A stretch of DNA of 64,000 bases from Weissella cibaria KACC 11862 (GCF_000193635.1 NZ_AEKT01000023.1:59860-123859); one strand, 5' to 3'; shown: positions 44,648-53,471, counted from the first letter of the stretch. Notes: generated by a model not told the origin, from the letters alone. Numbers and translations: made by a program.

Positions 44648-46699
44648 ATGCAATCACCTAAGCGCCGTGGCAAGCGACGTGTGTCAACTAACGGTTCGTT
44701 GTCACGTATTCCTGTCCGGCTGAATGTTTTGATGGGTATTGTTGTACTGATGCTCGGTGCATTGGGCTGGCGATTGGCAACGCTACAGATTACGGACAGC
44801 GCAAAATATAAGACTGCCGTGACGAGTGCCGAATCCAGCGTCGAACAAGTTAATGTCCAACGAGGCATGATTTATGATAGTACCGGCCAAGCTTTGGTTG
44901 CGAATAAGGGATCGCAGGCGATTACTTATACCAAGCCAAAAAGCATTACTGAATCAGAAATGTACGCCATTGCGAATAATGTTGGTAAGTACTTAACTGT
45001 CGATACTAAGCAGTTATCAACACCTAACTATGCAACGTATTATATTCAAGACCCTAAGCGTGCTAAGCGCGTGGTTGAAGCGAGTGGCACAACAGCTGCT
45101 CCCGGTACGGATGCATACGTGAATGCGCTACGTGGCTACGTTGAAAAACATAAAAAGCGTTTCCCACTAACGGATTTGCAAAAGAATAAGGCAATGATTT
45201 ACCAGAAGATGGCAAATTCATATGCCTTGTCAACGGTTTACTTGAAAGAAACTGATGTGACGCAACAAGAAATTTCGGATATCGGTGAGCGTCAATCAAA
45301 GATGCCAGGCGTTAAGGTCGGCATCTACTACACACGTGATTATCCACAAGGTGATGCGATTAAGTCACTAGTTGGTGGCACGTCAACTTCAAAGTCAGGG
45401 CTGCCTGAAGACAGTGTTAATTCTTTGCTAACCCAAGGCTACTCACGTGACGATGTCGTCGGAACGTCATACTTGGAAAAGCAGTATGAGTCAACGTTAA
45501 AGGGGACGAAGGCCCGTGTTGAAGTCACAACTGATAAAGATGGCAACACGAAGGAAACGACCCAGTATAAGGGTCAAGCTGGTGACAACTTGACGTTAAC
45601 GATTAATGCAAAGTTCCAGAATGATGTGCAAGACATTTTGGAGAAGAATATTCCTGGTGGTAATACAACGGGTGCGTATGCGGTCGTGATTAACCCGAAG
45701 ACTGGTGGCATTTATGCCACAGCTGGCGTTAACCGTGATTATGAAACAGGAAAGTTAACGGCTGACGCCTTGTCGACAGTTAACCAAGCTAACGTTGTCG
45801 GATCTGTTGTTAAGCCAGCGATGATCACAACCGGATTTATGAATGGTGCGATTACACCAGAAAATAATACGATTACTGATCAACCAATTTCGGTTGCTGG
45901 AACGCCAACAAAGTCATCATGGTGGAACCGTAATGGTAGTGGAAACATGCCATTGACGGCCGACACTGCCTTGATGATGTCTTCTAACACGTACGTTATG
46001 CAAGTTATGCTGCGCTTGGGTGGTTTGAACTACTTCCCAGGTATGTCATTGGGTGCCTTGCCAACGTCTGTTTACCAGACGATGCGTGACGGATTCGCCC
46101 GTTTCGGATTGGGTGTGAAGACCGGCATTGATTTGCCTGGTGAAATCACGGGTATCAAGGGATCAACAACTCGTGAGCACATCGGTAATGCCTTAGACGA
46201 ATCATTCGGACAGTATGATACGTACACGACGATGCAACTTGCACAGTACGTTGCAACAATTGCAAATGGTGGTTACCGTGTCCGTCCACACATTGTGCAA
46301 TCAATTCAATCCCGTGATACAGCCAATAAGGTAACGACTACGACGACGATACCAACCGAAGTTCTTGGGACTGTTGGTTGGACGAAGGACGAGCGTGACT
46401 TAATTTGGAAGGGTATGAATGAAGTTGTGCACAGTAGCTCAGGCTATGCCACTGGAACGCACTTGAAGGATGTTAAGCCTGAAGTTAGTGCTAAGACGGG
46501 AACAGCTGAAACGACGACGAATGGGGCAACGACGGTTACGAGTTCATTGATTTCATTCGTGCCGGATTCAGACGTGGCCTTGGCGGTTGTTATTCCAGGA
46601 ACGGACGATGCTGATGAAAACGTTAACCAAGCAATTGGTTCACAAATCTACGCTGCCTTTTGGAAGGATGTCCAGGACGCTGGGTCAGCTAACAAATAA
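44648..46699 (+). CDS. Class B penicillin-binding protein (PBP2B-like)
   Basis: 683-aa peptidoglycan transpeptidase. A short basic cytosolic tail and one helix (about 27-47) are followed by a dimerisation domain (VQRGMIYDSTGQALVAN near 76) and a transpeptidase domain with the three active-site motifs: SVVK (nucleophile Ser, near 381), SSN near 444 and KTGTAET near 616. No PASTA domain. This is the PBP2B/FtsI division type by architecture, although it lies outside a dcw cluster here. It is divergent from yfhO; upstream TACAAT near 44605. Confidence 0.92.
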   Translation: MQSPKRRGKRRVSTNGSLSRIPVRLNVLMGIVVLMLGALGWRLATLQITDSAKYKTAVTSAESSVEQVNVQRGMIYDSTGQALVANKGSQAITYTKPKSITESEMYAIANNVGKYLTVDTKQLSTPNYATYYIQDPKRAKRVVEASGTTAAPGTDAYVNALRGYVEKHKKRFPLTDLQKNKAMIYQKMANSYALSTVYLKETDVTQQEISDIGERQSKMPGVKVGIYYTRDYPQGDAIKSLVGGTSTSKSGLPEDSVNSLLTQGYSRDDVVGTSYLEKQYESTLKGTKARVEVTTDKDGNTKETTQYKGQAGDNLTLTINAKFQNDVQDILEKNIPGGNTTGAYAVVINPKTGGIYATAGVNRDYETGKLTADALSTVNQANVVGSVVKPAMITTGFMNGAITPENNTITDQPISVAGTPTKSSWWNRNGSGNMPLTADTALMMSSNTYVMQVMLRLGGLNYFPGMSLGALPTSVYQTMRDGFARFGLGVKTGIDLPGEITGIKGSTTREHIGNALDESFGQYDTYTTMQLAQYVATIANGGYRVRPHIVQSIQSRDTANKVTTTTTIPTEVLGTVGWTKDERDLIWKGMNEVVHSSSGYATGTHLKDVKPEVSAKTGTAETTTNGATTVTSSLISFVPDSDVALAVVIPGTDDADENVNQAIGSQIYAAFWKDVQDAGSANK

Positions 46700-46751
46700 G
46701 GGGTAATACCCTGATAATTAACGGTTCTTAGACTAAGAACTATTGTGATAA

Positions 46752-46784
46752 ACTGGTACTTATGATTGTAAGTACCAGTTTTTT
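46752..46784 (+). terminator. Terminator of the PBP gene
   Basis: ACTGGTACTTA / TAAGTACCAGT hairpin with T6. Confidence 0.88.
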
Positions 46785-46804
46785 GGTAAGGGGGAATCGG
46801 TTTG

Positions 46805-47356
46805 ATGGAAAAAGCAGCAGTTAGACAACAGGCGCTAGCCAATTTAGCGACGCTTTCTGATGCGCAACGGGGCTGGCTGATGCAAGCTGTTGTGGCGCAA
46901 GTGACTGCACTGCCAGCGTGGCAATCAGCGAAAACGGTCGCACTAACGTTGTCTCAAGATGATGAAATACCGACCCAATTACTCATTCAAACGGCGATGT
47001 TACAGGGGAAACGTGTGGTTTTGCCCCGCGTCCAACCTGGTCGGCAGATGACCTTTATTGTGGTGACGCCAGCCACAACCTATGAGCGGCACCGCTTCGG
47101 CATGTTAGAGCCCGTGGGGGATGAGATTGTGGTGCCAACTGAGATTGACTTTGTGGTCGTTCCGGGACTGGCCTTTAGCGAAGCCGGTGACCGCATTGGT
47201 TTTGGTGGCGGGTATTATGATCGGTGGTTACCACAGACCACAGCTCGGACAGTCGCATTGGCGCTGCCGGAGAATGTTTATCCCCAACCTAGTTGGCCGC
47301 TTGAGCCAACTGACCAACAAGTTGATCAAGTTTTAATTTTTAAAAATGAGGAATAA
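46805..47356 (+). CDS. 5-formyltetrahydrofolate cyclo-ligase
   Basis: 183-aa enzyme converting 5-formyl-THF to 5,10-methenyl-THF with ATP. The signature RIGFGGGYYDRWLPQ near 138 is present; AFSEAGD precedes it and ALALPENVYPQPSWP follows. ATG 46805 is preferred over TTG 46802 for its spacing from aaggggga. The stop overlaps the next start (TAATG), so it is coupled to the rhomboid gene. This pair leads the conserved rhomboid-yqgQ-glcK cluster. Confidence 0.93.
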   Translation: MEKAAVRQQALANLATLSDAQRGWLMQAVVAQVTALPAWQSAKTVALTLSQDDEIPTQLLIQTAMLQGKRVVLPRVQPGRQMTFIVVTPATTYERHRFGMLEPVGDEIVVPTEIDFVVVPGLAFSEAGDRIGFGGGYYDRWLPQTTARTVALALPENVYPQPSWPLEPTDQQVDQVLIFKNEE

Positions 47357-48063
47357 TGTTCATGACTAATGATTTCAAGCGGGCGTTTAAAGCGACGCCA
47401 GCCACCGCCGGCTTAGTGACCGTGATGGTGCTTGTCTACTTATGGGAAGTCTTACAAGCGCATAGCTTTACCATTAACTCACAAGTGTTATTTCATTCTG
47501 GTGCGCAATTTTCACCGGCTGTTTACCAATTACACCAGTGGTGGCGTCTGATAACGGCGGGCTTCTTGCACGTGACGTTTTCACACCTGGCTTTTAATAT
47601 GATTACGTTATACTTTATCGGTCGGTTACTTGAGATTGAGCTGGGACCATGGCGTTTCCTAGCACTATTTTTCCTGACGGTGATTAGTGGTAATTTGATG
47701 AGCCTAGCCTTTGGTGGAGTGAATGTTATTTCAGCTGGGGCTTCAGGCGGAATCTTTGGCCTGTTCGGTGCCATTGGTATGTTAGGGCTGTTGGACAAGC
47801 GCCGCGCATACTGGCGTAGTCAGGCAAAATTGATGGGGATTTTTATCTTGTTATCAATTGTATCGTCGTTTGCAACGCCGGATATTGATTTAAGCGCCCA
47901 CATTGGGGGCTTACTAGGGGGATTCATTCTGGTACCAGCCTTTATTTCGGGATTTCACTACACCGGCTTGTTTAAGGTACGCGTGTGGCACCGCTTATTA
48001 GCAGTGATTGTGTATCTCGCATTATTAGCAGTGGTATTTGGCATTGCGATAAATCGTATCTAA
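47356..48063 (+). CDS. Rhomboid family intramembrane serine protease
   Basis: 235-aa membrane protease with six to seven helices. The catalytic Ser is in ISAGASGGIFGLFG near 131 and the His in DLSAHIGGLLGGF near 182, giving the Ser-His dyad. The HxxxN-type motif TFSHLAFNM near 75 is also present. The start may be ATG 47356 or 47362. It is translationally coupled to the upstream gene, and yqgQ follows within 13 bases. The substrate is unknown. Confidence 0.93.
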   Translation: MFMTNDFKRAFKATPATAGLVTVMVLVYLWEVLQAHSFTINSQVLFHSGAQFSPAVYQLHQWWRLITAGFLHVTFSHLAFNMITLYFIGRLLEIELGPWRFLALFFLTVISGNLMSLAFGGVNVISAGASGGIFGLFGAIGMLGLLDKRRAYWRSQAKLMGIFILLSIVSSFATPDIDLSAHIGGLLGGFILVPAFISGFHYTGLFKVRVWHRLLAVIVYLALLAVVFGIAINRI

Positions 48064-48076
48064 GGAGCGTGATGAT

Positions 48077-48283
48077 ATGCGGACGTTTTTGGATGTTTTA
48101 AATTTATTGAAGAAATACGATATTTATATTCACGTGGGTAACCGCTTGTGGGATATTGAGTTGGCGGCAATTGAAATCGACAACATGTATAAGGCTGGCT
48201 TGTTAGAAGCAAAGGAATACGCGCAAATCAAGCTGGTATTACGACATGAACATGAAGATGAAGAGCGACGCCAAGCCTTATAA
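48077..48283 (+). CDS. yqgQ: YqgQ family protein (DUF910)
   Basis: 68-aa small helical protein. MRTFLDVLNLLKKYDIYIHVG with the conserved NRLWDIELAAIEIDN identifies the YqgQ/DUF910 family, which in Bacillus lies directly before glcK, as it does here. It is thought to bind single-stranded nucleic acid on structural grounds; the role is unknown. SD aaggagcg. Confidence 0.92.
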   Translation: MRTFLDVLNLLKKYDIYIHVGNRLWDIELAAIEIDNMYKAGLLEAKEYAQIKLVLRHEHEDEERRQAL

Positions 48284-48314
48284 ATCAACTTTGTAACCGT
48301 TTTCACTAAAATGC

Positions 48315-48373
48315 TTGTTTTAATTGGAAAATGCGTTATAATTAATAATGTTGAAAGCAAGAAAGCGATTACA
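48315..48373 (+). promoter_or_regulatory. glcK promoter and cre site
   Basis: TTGTTT (48315-48320), 16 bases, TATAAT (48337-48342). Downstream lies AGAAAGCGATTACA (48360-48373), which differs from the cre consensus TGWAANCGNTWNCA only at its first base. CcpA bound here could block elongation. Confidence 0.65.
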
Positions 48374-48408
48374 AATATATTTTTTGAGAAATAACGAGGA
48401 AAGAACAG

Positions 48409-49386
48409 ATGGCTAAAGACAAGCTAATCGGTGTTGACCTTGGTGGAACAACCATCAAGTTTGCCATTTTGACTGCTGAAGGTGAGATTCAACAAAAGTG
48501 GTCAATCAAGACAAACATCTTGGACGAAGGTTCACACATTGTACCCGACATCATTGATTCTATTAACCACCACTTGGACTTGTACCAATTGGATAAGGAC
48601 CGTATCATTGGTATCGGAATGGGTACGCCGGGAACGGTTGACACTGAGAACGGAACCGTTCGTGCAGCGTTCAACTTGAACTGGAAGGAAACGCAAAACG
48701 TCCGCGAACAAATTGAAGCTGGTACTGGCTTGCCATTGACGATGGACAACGACGCTAACGCTGCCGCTTTGGGTGAGCAATGGCGTGGTGCTGGAAACAA
48801 TCAACCAGATGTTGCCTTCATTACGTTGGGAACTGGTGTTGGTGGTGGATTGATTAACGATGGTAAGTTGATCCACGGTGTTGCCGGTGCTGGTGGTGAG
48901 GTCGGTCACATGATCGTCGAACCTGGTGGATATTTGTGCACATGTGGTAACTACGGTTGCTTGGAGCAATATGCTTCAGCAACAGGTGTTGTCCACTTGG
49001 CACAAGATTTTGCCGAAGCTTACGCTGGTAACTCACAATTGAAGGCTATGGTCGACAATGGTGAAGAAGTGACGTCAAAGATTGTCTTTGACTTGGCAAA
49101 GGATGGGGATTACTTGGCAAATGAAGTTGTCGACAAGGTGGCTTACTACCTTGGATTGGCTTCAGCTAACATCTCAAACATCTTGAACCCATCTTCAGTT
49201 GTTATCGGTGGTGGTGTTTCAGCCGCTGGTAAGTTCTTGTTGGACCGTGTTGCCAAGAACTTTAGCCAATTTGCTTTCAAGGCTACGCGCGACGTAACTG
49301 AAGTGAAGTTGGCAGAGTTGGGTAACGACGCTGGTGCATACGGTGCTGCTTCATTGGCCCGTAACTCAGATCGTACGATTGCCTAA
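48409..49386 (+). CDS. glcK: Glucokinase, ROK family
   Basis: 325-aa ATP-dependent glucose kinase supplying glucose-6-phosphate. N-terminal phosphate motif GVDLGGTTIKF, ROK signature with GTGVGGGLINDG and GGEVGHM, and the zinc cluster CTCGNYGCLEQYAS near 182. Strong SD (acgagga) and highly favoured codons. It has its own promoter and a possible cre site, and a strong terminator follows. Confidence 0.96.
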   Translation: MAKDKLIGVDLGGTTIKFAILTAEGEIQQKWSIKTNILDEGSHIVPDIIDSINHHLDLYQLDKDRIIGIGMGTPGTVDTENGTVRAAFNLNWKETQNVREQIEAGTGLPLTMDNDANAAALGEQWRGAGNNQPDVAFITLGTGVGGGLINDGKLIHGVAGAGGEVGHMIVEPGGYLCTCGNYGCLEQYASATGVVHLAQDFAEAYAGNSQLKAMVDNGEEVTSKIVFDLAKDGDYLANEVVDKVAYYLGLASANISNILNPSSVVIGGGVSAAGKFLLDRVAKNFSQFAFKATRDVTEVKLAELGNDAGAYGAASLARNSDRTIA

Positions 49387-49404
49387 TTATAAATAGAAGT
49401 CATT

Positions 49405-49437
49405 AAAAACGAGTATCGTGACGATACTCGTTTTTTT
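49405..49437 (+). terminator. Terminator of glcK
   Basis: AAAACGAGTATCG / CGATACTCGTTTT hairpin with T7. Confidence 0.92.
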
Positions 49438-49781
49438 GTGGGCAAATATGACGGTGTTTACTGAAAATCGCTGAGATATTTGTAATAAAATGTAACATTG
49501 CACCCGTTTATGGTGAAATAGTAAGCTAATTCACAAAATGAAATATGCACGAATTATGAACATGGTATGAACGACTGAAACAAGACGTTGATGTAGCGCT
49601 GATTTACACGTGTGTGATTTATGAAGAATTTGTGCGTCACAGGTTGTTTGGCGCCTGTTATACGCCTGTTACGCGTCCTCGCTAAGATAGATTATGTTGT
49701 TAAGGCAACGACGAAAACAAAAATCATAAACTTAAAAAAAGTAAGACACGCTTTACACGAGCGACGAAAAGGGAGTTAATC
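49438..49781 (+). promoter_or_regulatory. 344-bp upstream region of LysM-CHAP gene 2
   Basis: Non-coding. It contains TGTAATAAAATGTAAC (49481-49496), matched by TGTAATAAAACGTAAT before the next paralogue (50803-50818), and the WalR box listed separately. TTGTGA-type half-sites also occur. A possible -10 is TAAGAT near 49684. Confidence 0.5.
49656..49672 (+). promoter_or_regulatory. WalR box upstream of LysM-CHAP gene 2
   Basis: TGTTAT-ACGCC-TGTTAC fits the WalR (YycF) consensus TGTWAH-N5-TGTWAH exactly. The wall-hydrolase product makes WalRK control plausible. Confidence 0.7.
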
Positions 49782-50714
49782 ATGCAAAACGTAACATCAC
49801 GTAAGAAGTTGTACAAGTCAGGTAAGAACTGGGTAGCGGGTACGGTATTGGCGGCAGCGGCTTTGGTTATGCCAATGTTCCACATGGATGCAACATATGC
49901 TAATGAAGAAGTAGCACCAACACAAACGACGTCATCATGGCGTGCTAAGACGGTTGATCAGGTTGTCTCAGCCGTTCAAACTGCGGGTCAAACGTACTTG
50001 GTTCAAGAAGGTGACACGTTGTCATCAATTGCATCAGCAACGGATTTGACGGCTGAAGAAATTGCGGCTGCTAACAAGATTGATGACATTCACTTCATTG
50101 TGGTTGGTCAAACAATTGAATTGACTGGTGCACCAGTTGAAGTGGCAACAGAGCCGGCTCAAGTTGCAGAAACAGTTGCTCAAGTTGAGACGCCAGCCGT
50201 GGAAGTAGCCCCTGTTGAGGCACCGGTTGAAGCTGCACCAGTGGCAACGGAAGCGGTTGCCCCAGTAGCAACTGAAGAAGTAGCGCCAGTTGCTGAGACG
50301 GTGGCACCTGTCGAAGAAACGGCCGTTCAAGAAGTACCAGCTCAAGAGGCACCAGTTGCAGAAGTAGCGCCATCATATAATGCAGATATGTCAGTAAATG
50401 GTGCTAACACGTATCCTGCTGGACAATGCACGTGGTTCGTTAAGAATGCTTTGCCTTGGGTAGGAAACTACTGGGGTAACGCAGCGGACTGGGCTAACTC
50501 AGCAACTTACGCTGGTCGTTTAGTTGATACGAACCCTACAGTTGGATCAGTTGCGGTGATGGCACCAGGCGTTGGTGGATCAGGCGGATACGGTCACGTG
50601 GCTGTCGTTGTTGCCGTAAATGGTGACCAAATTACGATTGAAGAAGGTAACTACGCTGGTTTGTCATATAACTCACGTACCCTTTCAAAGGCCGGCATGA
50701 TGTTTGTGCACTAA
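49782..50714 (+). CDS. Secreted LysM-CHAP wall hydrolase (KxYKxGKxW signal)
   Basis: 310-aa exported hydrolase. The signal peptide carries KKLYKSGKNW (8-17) and ends near TYA|NE. WRAKTVDQV (53-61) precedes one LysM (72-114). A long Pro/Val/Ala/Glu repeat spacer (about 115-200, units like APVEAPV) leads to a C-terminal CHAP domain, with Cys216 (AGQCTWF) and His272 (YGHVAVV). First of three tandem LysM genes. It has a WalR box upstream and its own terminator. Confidence 0.92.
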   Translation: MQNVTSRKKLYKSGKNWVAGTVLAAAALVMPMFHMDATYANEEVAPTQTTSSWRAKTVDQVVSAVQTAGQTYLVQEGDTLSSIASATDLTAEEIAAANKIDDIHFIVVGQTIELTGAPVEVATEPAQVAETVAQVETPAVEVAPVEAPVEAAPVATEAVAPVATEEVAPVAETVAPVEETAVQEVPAQEAPVAEVAPSYNADMSVNGANTYPAGQCTWFVKNALPWVGNYWGNAADWANSATYAGRLVDTNPTVGSVAVMAPGVGGSGGYGHVAVVVAVNGDQITIEEGNYAGLSYNSRTLSKAGMMFVH

Positions 50715-50749
50715 TAGCAAATTTCACATACTTGTAAATTGAAATAAAG

Positions 50750-50783
50750 GTGTCTGAACCCTATTGGTTCAGGCATTTTTTAT
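50750..50783 (+). terminator. Terminator of LysM-CHAP gene 2
   Basis: GTGTCTGAACC / GGTTCAGGCAT stem with T6. Confidence 0.82.
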
Positions 50784-51046
50784 TACATTAAATATTACAT
50801 TTTGTAATAAAACGTAATATTGTAGCCGGTTTTCACGTTTTCGCCGTGACATGTGTATCACGAAGGCAATGTAAAACAAGGAAATCCCTTGATATAACAG
50901 CATTTGTGTCTGCTTTCATTTTTTTAGTAACTGTTATACCAGTGTAACTAGGCCGTTAAATCAGGTTGATAGACTTTTTTATGGATAGAGGAAAGACGTT
51001 GCCGTAGCGACGCGCCTTAAATCGCATCAAGGGGATAATAAAGAAT
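50784..51046 (+). promoter_or_regulatory. Upstream region of LysM-CHAP gene 3
   Basis: Non-coding. ATTACA/TGTAAT repeats (50782-50818) and the WalR box below. The layout parallels that upstream of the previous paralogue, suggesting duplication together with the promoter. Confidence 0.5.
50932..50948 (+). promoter_or_regulatory. WalR box upstream of LysM-CHAP gene 3
   Basis: TGTTAT-ACCAG-TGTAAC fits TGTWAH-N5-TGTWAH exactly and is preceded by the same C as the box before the neighbouring paralogue. Confidence 0.7.
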
Positions 51047-51895
51047 ATGACAACTCAAAACATGACTAAGGGATGGTTTGTTGCTGCTGCAACGGCCGCC
51101 GCTGCAATTTTACCAATGACACACACAACGGCCGCTTCTGCTGAAGATTCAACTGCAAATAAGGCTGATGCAAACACAAACAAGGCTGCCTCATGGCGTG
51201 CTAAGACAGTTGACGACGTGAAGGCAGTTGTTTTGTCAGCTGGCACTGAATACAAGGTGCAAACGGGTGACACATTGTCAACGATCGCCCAAGCAACGGG
51301 AGAAAGCGTTGATGACATCGCGAAGGCTAACGGCTTGTCAGATGTTCACTTTATCACGGTTGGTGAGACGTTGAAGCTGACGCCAGCAGATAAGCAAGAT
51401 AACAACTCTGCATCAGATGCGCTTAAGCAAGCAGCTGCCTCAGCTGACAAGGCTGCTAGTGCAGCTGCAAAAGTTGCAACGACTTCTGCAGCCGATAACA
51501 CGCAATACACAAATACGGGTGCGGTTGCGTACGATGCAGCGTCACAACCCGCTGTTGCTGCGCCAACGTATGATACGACTGGTAACACTTACCCAGCTGG
51601 ACAATGCACGTGGTTCGTTAAGAACGCTTTGTCATGGGTTGGTAACAACTGGGGTAACGCTTCTGGTTGGGGCGCCTCAGCTGCGGCAGCAGGTCGTGTA
51701 GTTGACGCAACGCCAGCTGCTGGTGCGGTTGCTGTCTTTGCACCTGGCCTTGATGGCGCTGGTGAATTGGGTCACGTTGCGGTTGTTGATTCTGTTAACT
51801 CAGATGGTACGATTACAATCTCAGAGGGTAACTATGCTGGATTGGCATACCACGTTCGTACGATTTCAGCTGCTGGCATCCAATTTGTCCACTAA
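51047..51895 (+). CDS. Secreted LysM-CHAP wall hydrolase
   Basis: 282-aa exported protein. Signal peptide 1-33 (hydrophobic AAATAAAAILPM, ending near ASA|ED), then the WRAKTVDDV segment, one LysM (about 69-112), an Ala/Ser/Lys linker and a C-terminal CHAP domain with a QCTWFVKNALSWVG catalytic Cys and LGHVAVVD His. It is a close paralogue of the gene before it but lacks the KxYKxGKxW motif and the Pro/Glu repeat spacer. SD gggga. Confidence 0.9.
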   Translation: MTTQNMTKGWFVAAATAAAAILPMTHTTAASAEDSTANKADANTNKAASWRAKTVDDVKAVVLSAGTEYKVQTGDTLSTIAQATGESVDDIAKANGLSDVHFITVGETLKLTPADKQDNNSASDALKQAAASADKAASAAAKVATTSAADNTQYTNTGAVAYDAASQPAVAAPTYDTTGNTYPAGQCTWFVKNALSWVGNNWGNASGWGASAAAAGRVVDATPAAGAVAVFAPGLDGAGELGHVAVVDSVNSDGTITISEGNYAGLAYHVRTISAAGIQFVH

Positions 51896-51905
51896 TAATA
51901 ATGAC

Positions 51906-51940
51906 GAAAAAACCGAGTCCATTTTTGGACTTGGTTTTTT
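51906..51940 (+). terminator. Terminator of LysM-CHAP gene 3
   Basis: AAAAAACCGAGTCC / GGACTTGGTTTTTT stem. Confidence 0.85.
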
Positions 51941-52103
51941 AATTTGAAATGAAGGATTTGTTCTTGCAATTTTCCGAGCACTCTGTTAACTGCTTTGAAG
52001 CGCAGATGTAAACAACTGGCAATAATTATTTACTATACTTTTGTAAGTAGATTAAAAGAGAAGAAAATAGATAAGAAACGCTATAGGGAGAAAAACGATT
52101 CTT

Positions 52104-52934
52104 ATGGAAAAAGTATCAGTAAATAAATCAATTAAAGGGATGGCCTTGACGACGGCTGCAGTTGCAGCAGCTGTCTTGCCATTTATGCACACAAATGCCG
52201 CATCAGCTGACGATTCAGCTAAGGGTTGGCGCAGTAAGACGGTTGACGAAGTGCGGACAACGGTTAAGGATGCTGGACGTGTATATGTTGTGCAATCTGG
52301 TGACACGTTGTCAACGATTGCAGCAGCGACGGATCGCAGTGTGGACGATATTGCGAAGCAAAATGACATTACGAATGCCAACATGATTGAAGTTGGGCAG
52401 AAGCTTGATTTGGTGTCAGAAGCACCAGCAACAAGTGTTGCGGCGTCAGTAGCACCAAGCGAATCGTCATTGGCCCCAGCTGCGTCATCTGTTGCGCCAG
52501 CCAGCTCAGTTGCTTCACAAGCATCATCAGCTAGTTCAGAAGCGCCAGTCGCAACGAGTGCAGCTACATCTACTGCGCCGGTTGCGACAGTTTCACCAGC
52601 CAGCGCGGACGCAACGTTGAATGCATTGAACGCATTGCGCGCTTCAGCGGGATTGCCACAACTGGTTTGGGATGATGGCCTGGCTGCGTCAGCGACGGCA
52701 CGTGCCGCATCAATGTCACAAACAGGTGTTGATCAAGCGCACTATTCAGGGGCAGTGGCCAATGAAGTTGTGGCGGCTGGCTTTGGTGCCGGACAAGACG
52801 TTATCTCGGCTTGGTTTAACGAAACCAATATGACGGGTGTACCAAACGGTCACCATGATTGGGAAATGAATGGGTCATTCACGCGAGTCGGATTTGGCTA
52901 CGTTAATGGCTGGATTGTCGGTCACGCTGAATAA
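52104..52934 (+). CDS. Secreted LysM-CAP (SCP-like) protein
   Basis: 276-aa exported protein. The signal peptide ends near ASA|DD; WRSKTVDEV and one LysM (about 56-100) match the two preceding paralogues, then comes a Ser/Ala/Pro linker. The C-terminus is a short CAP domain of about 105 residues (ALNALRASAGLPQLVWDD, HYSG, NEVVAAGF, FTRVGFGYVNGWIVGH) instead of CHAP. CAP proteins are found on many bacterial surfaces; their activity is uncertain. Third of the tandem LysM genes; a common N-terminal module with a swapped C-terminal domain. Confidence 0.88.
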   Translation: MEKVSVNKSIKGMALTTAAVAAAVLPFMHTNAASADDSAKGWRSKTVDEVRTTVKDAGRVYVVQSGDTLSTIAAATDRSVDDIAKQNDITNANMIEVGQKLDLVSEAPATSVAASVAPSESSLAPAASSVAPASSVASQASSASSEAPVATSAATSTAPVATVSPASADATLNALNALRASAGLPQLVWDDGLAASATARAASMSQTGVDQAHYSGAVANEVVAAGFGAGQDVISAWFNETNMTGVPNGHHDWEMNGSFTRVGFGYVNGWIVGHAE

Positions 52935-52948
52935 TTGAAGAAAAAACA

Positions 52949-52977
52949 AAGTCTGCCAAAGGTTGGCAGACTTTTTC
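52949..52977 (+). terminator. Terminator of the LysM-CAP gene
   Basis: AAGTCTGCC / GGCAGACTT hairpin with T5. Confidence 0.88.
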
Positions 52978-53025
52978 TTTAGGTTTTGTTAAAATGGTAA
53001 TTAACATGATTAACGAAACGGGGAT

Positions 53026-53421
53026 TTGAGCAGTATGTTGCAAGCATTGTTTGTCTTGATTTTAATTTGGGTTATTTGGACAGTTGGTACAATCATCTGG
53101 ACACGTACCACGTTGAAGCGCGTGGCAACGGTATTAAAGTCAGAAGAATTTGAAAAGCAAAGTCGCGGTCAACAATTGATCGATATCCGCGAACCGGCAA
53201 AGTTTAAGGCGAAGCACGTCCTAGGTGCGCGTAACATTCAATATGCCATGTTGAATGAAAACCACACTGCTTTGCGTAAGGACAAGCCTGTGTTCTTGTA
53301 CGACGAGAACATGCAATTTGCAGCCCGTTTGGCACGTAAGTTGAAGAAGGACGGTTATAACGAAATTTTCGTCCTCAAGAATGGGTTTGCCGAATATAAC
53401 GGTAAGACAAAGTCTAACTAA
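53026..53421 (+). CDS. Rhodanese-like membrane-anchored protein (YqhL type)
   Basis: About 130 aa. One N-terminal helix (residues 4-25) anchors a rhodanese-like domain (LIDIREPAKFKAKHVLGARNI is the first half, shown by LIDIREP and HVLGARNI). The catalytic Cys position reads FLYDENMQF, with no Cys, so sulfur transfer is not expected. TTG 53026 is 5 bases from gggga; ATG 53035 is the alternative start. In related genomes a YqhL gene follows glcK directly; here three LysM genes lie between them. Confidence 0.85.
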   Translation: MSSMLQALFVLILIWVIWTVGTIIWTRTTLKRVATVLKSEEFEKQSRGQQLIDIREPAKFKAKHVLGARNIQYAMLNENHTALRKDKPVFLYDENMQFAARLARKLKKDGYNEIFVLKNGFAEYNGKTKSN

Positions 53422-53423
53422 TG

Positions 53424-53461
53424 AAAAAAGGTTTGGGATGTATATCCCAAACCTTTTCTTT
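53424..53461. terminator. Bidirectional terminator, rhodanese / DUF3042
   Basis: AAAAAAGGTTTGGGAT / ATCCCAAACCTTTTCTT stem between convergent genes. Confidence 0.88.
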
Positions 53462-53471
53462 ATGTGCTTGA

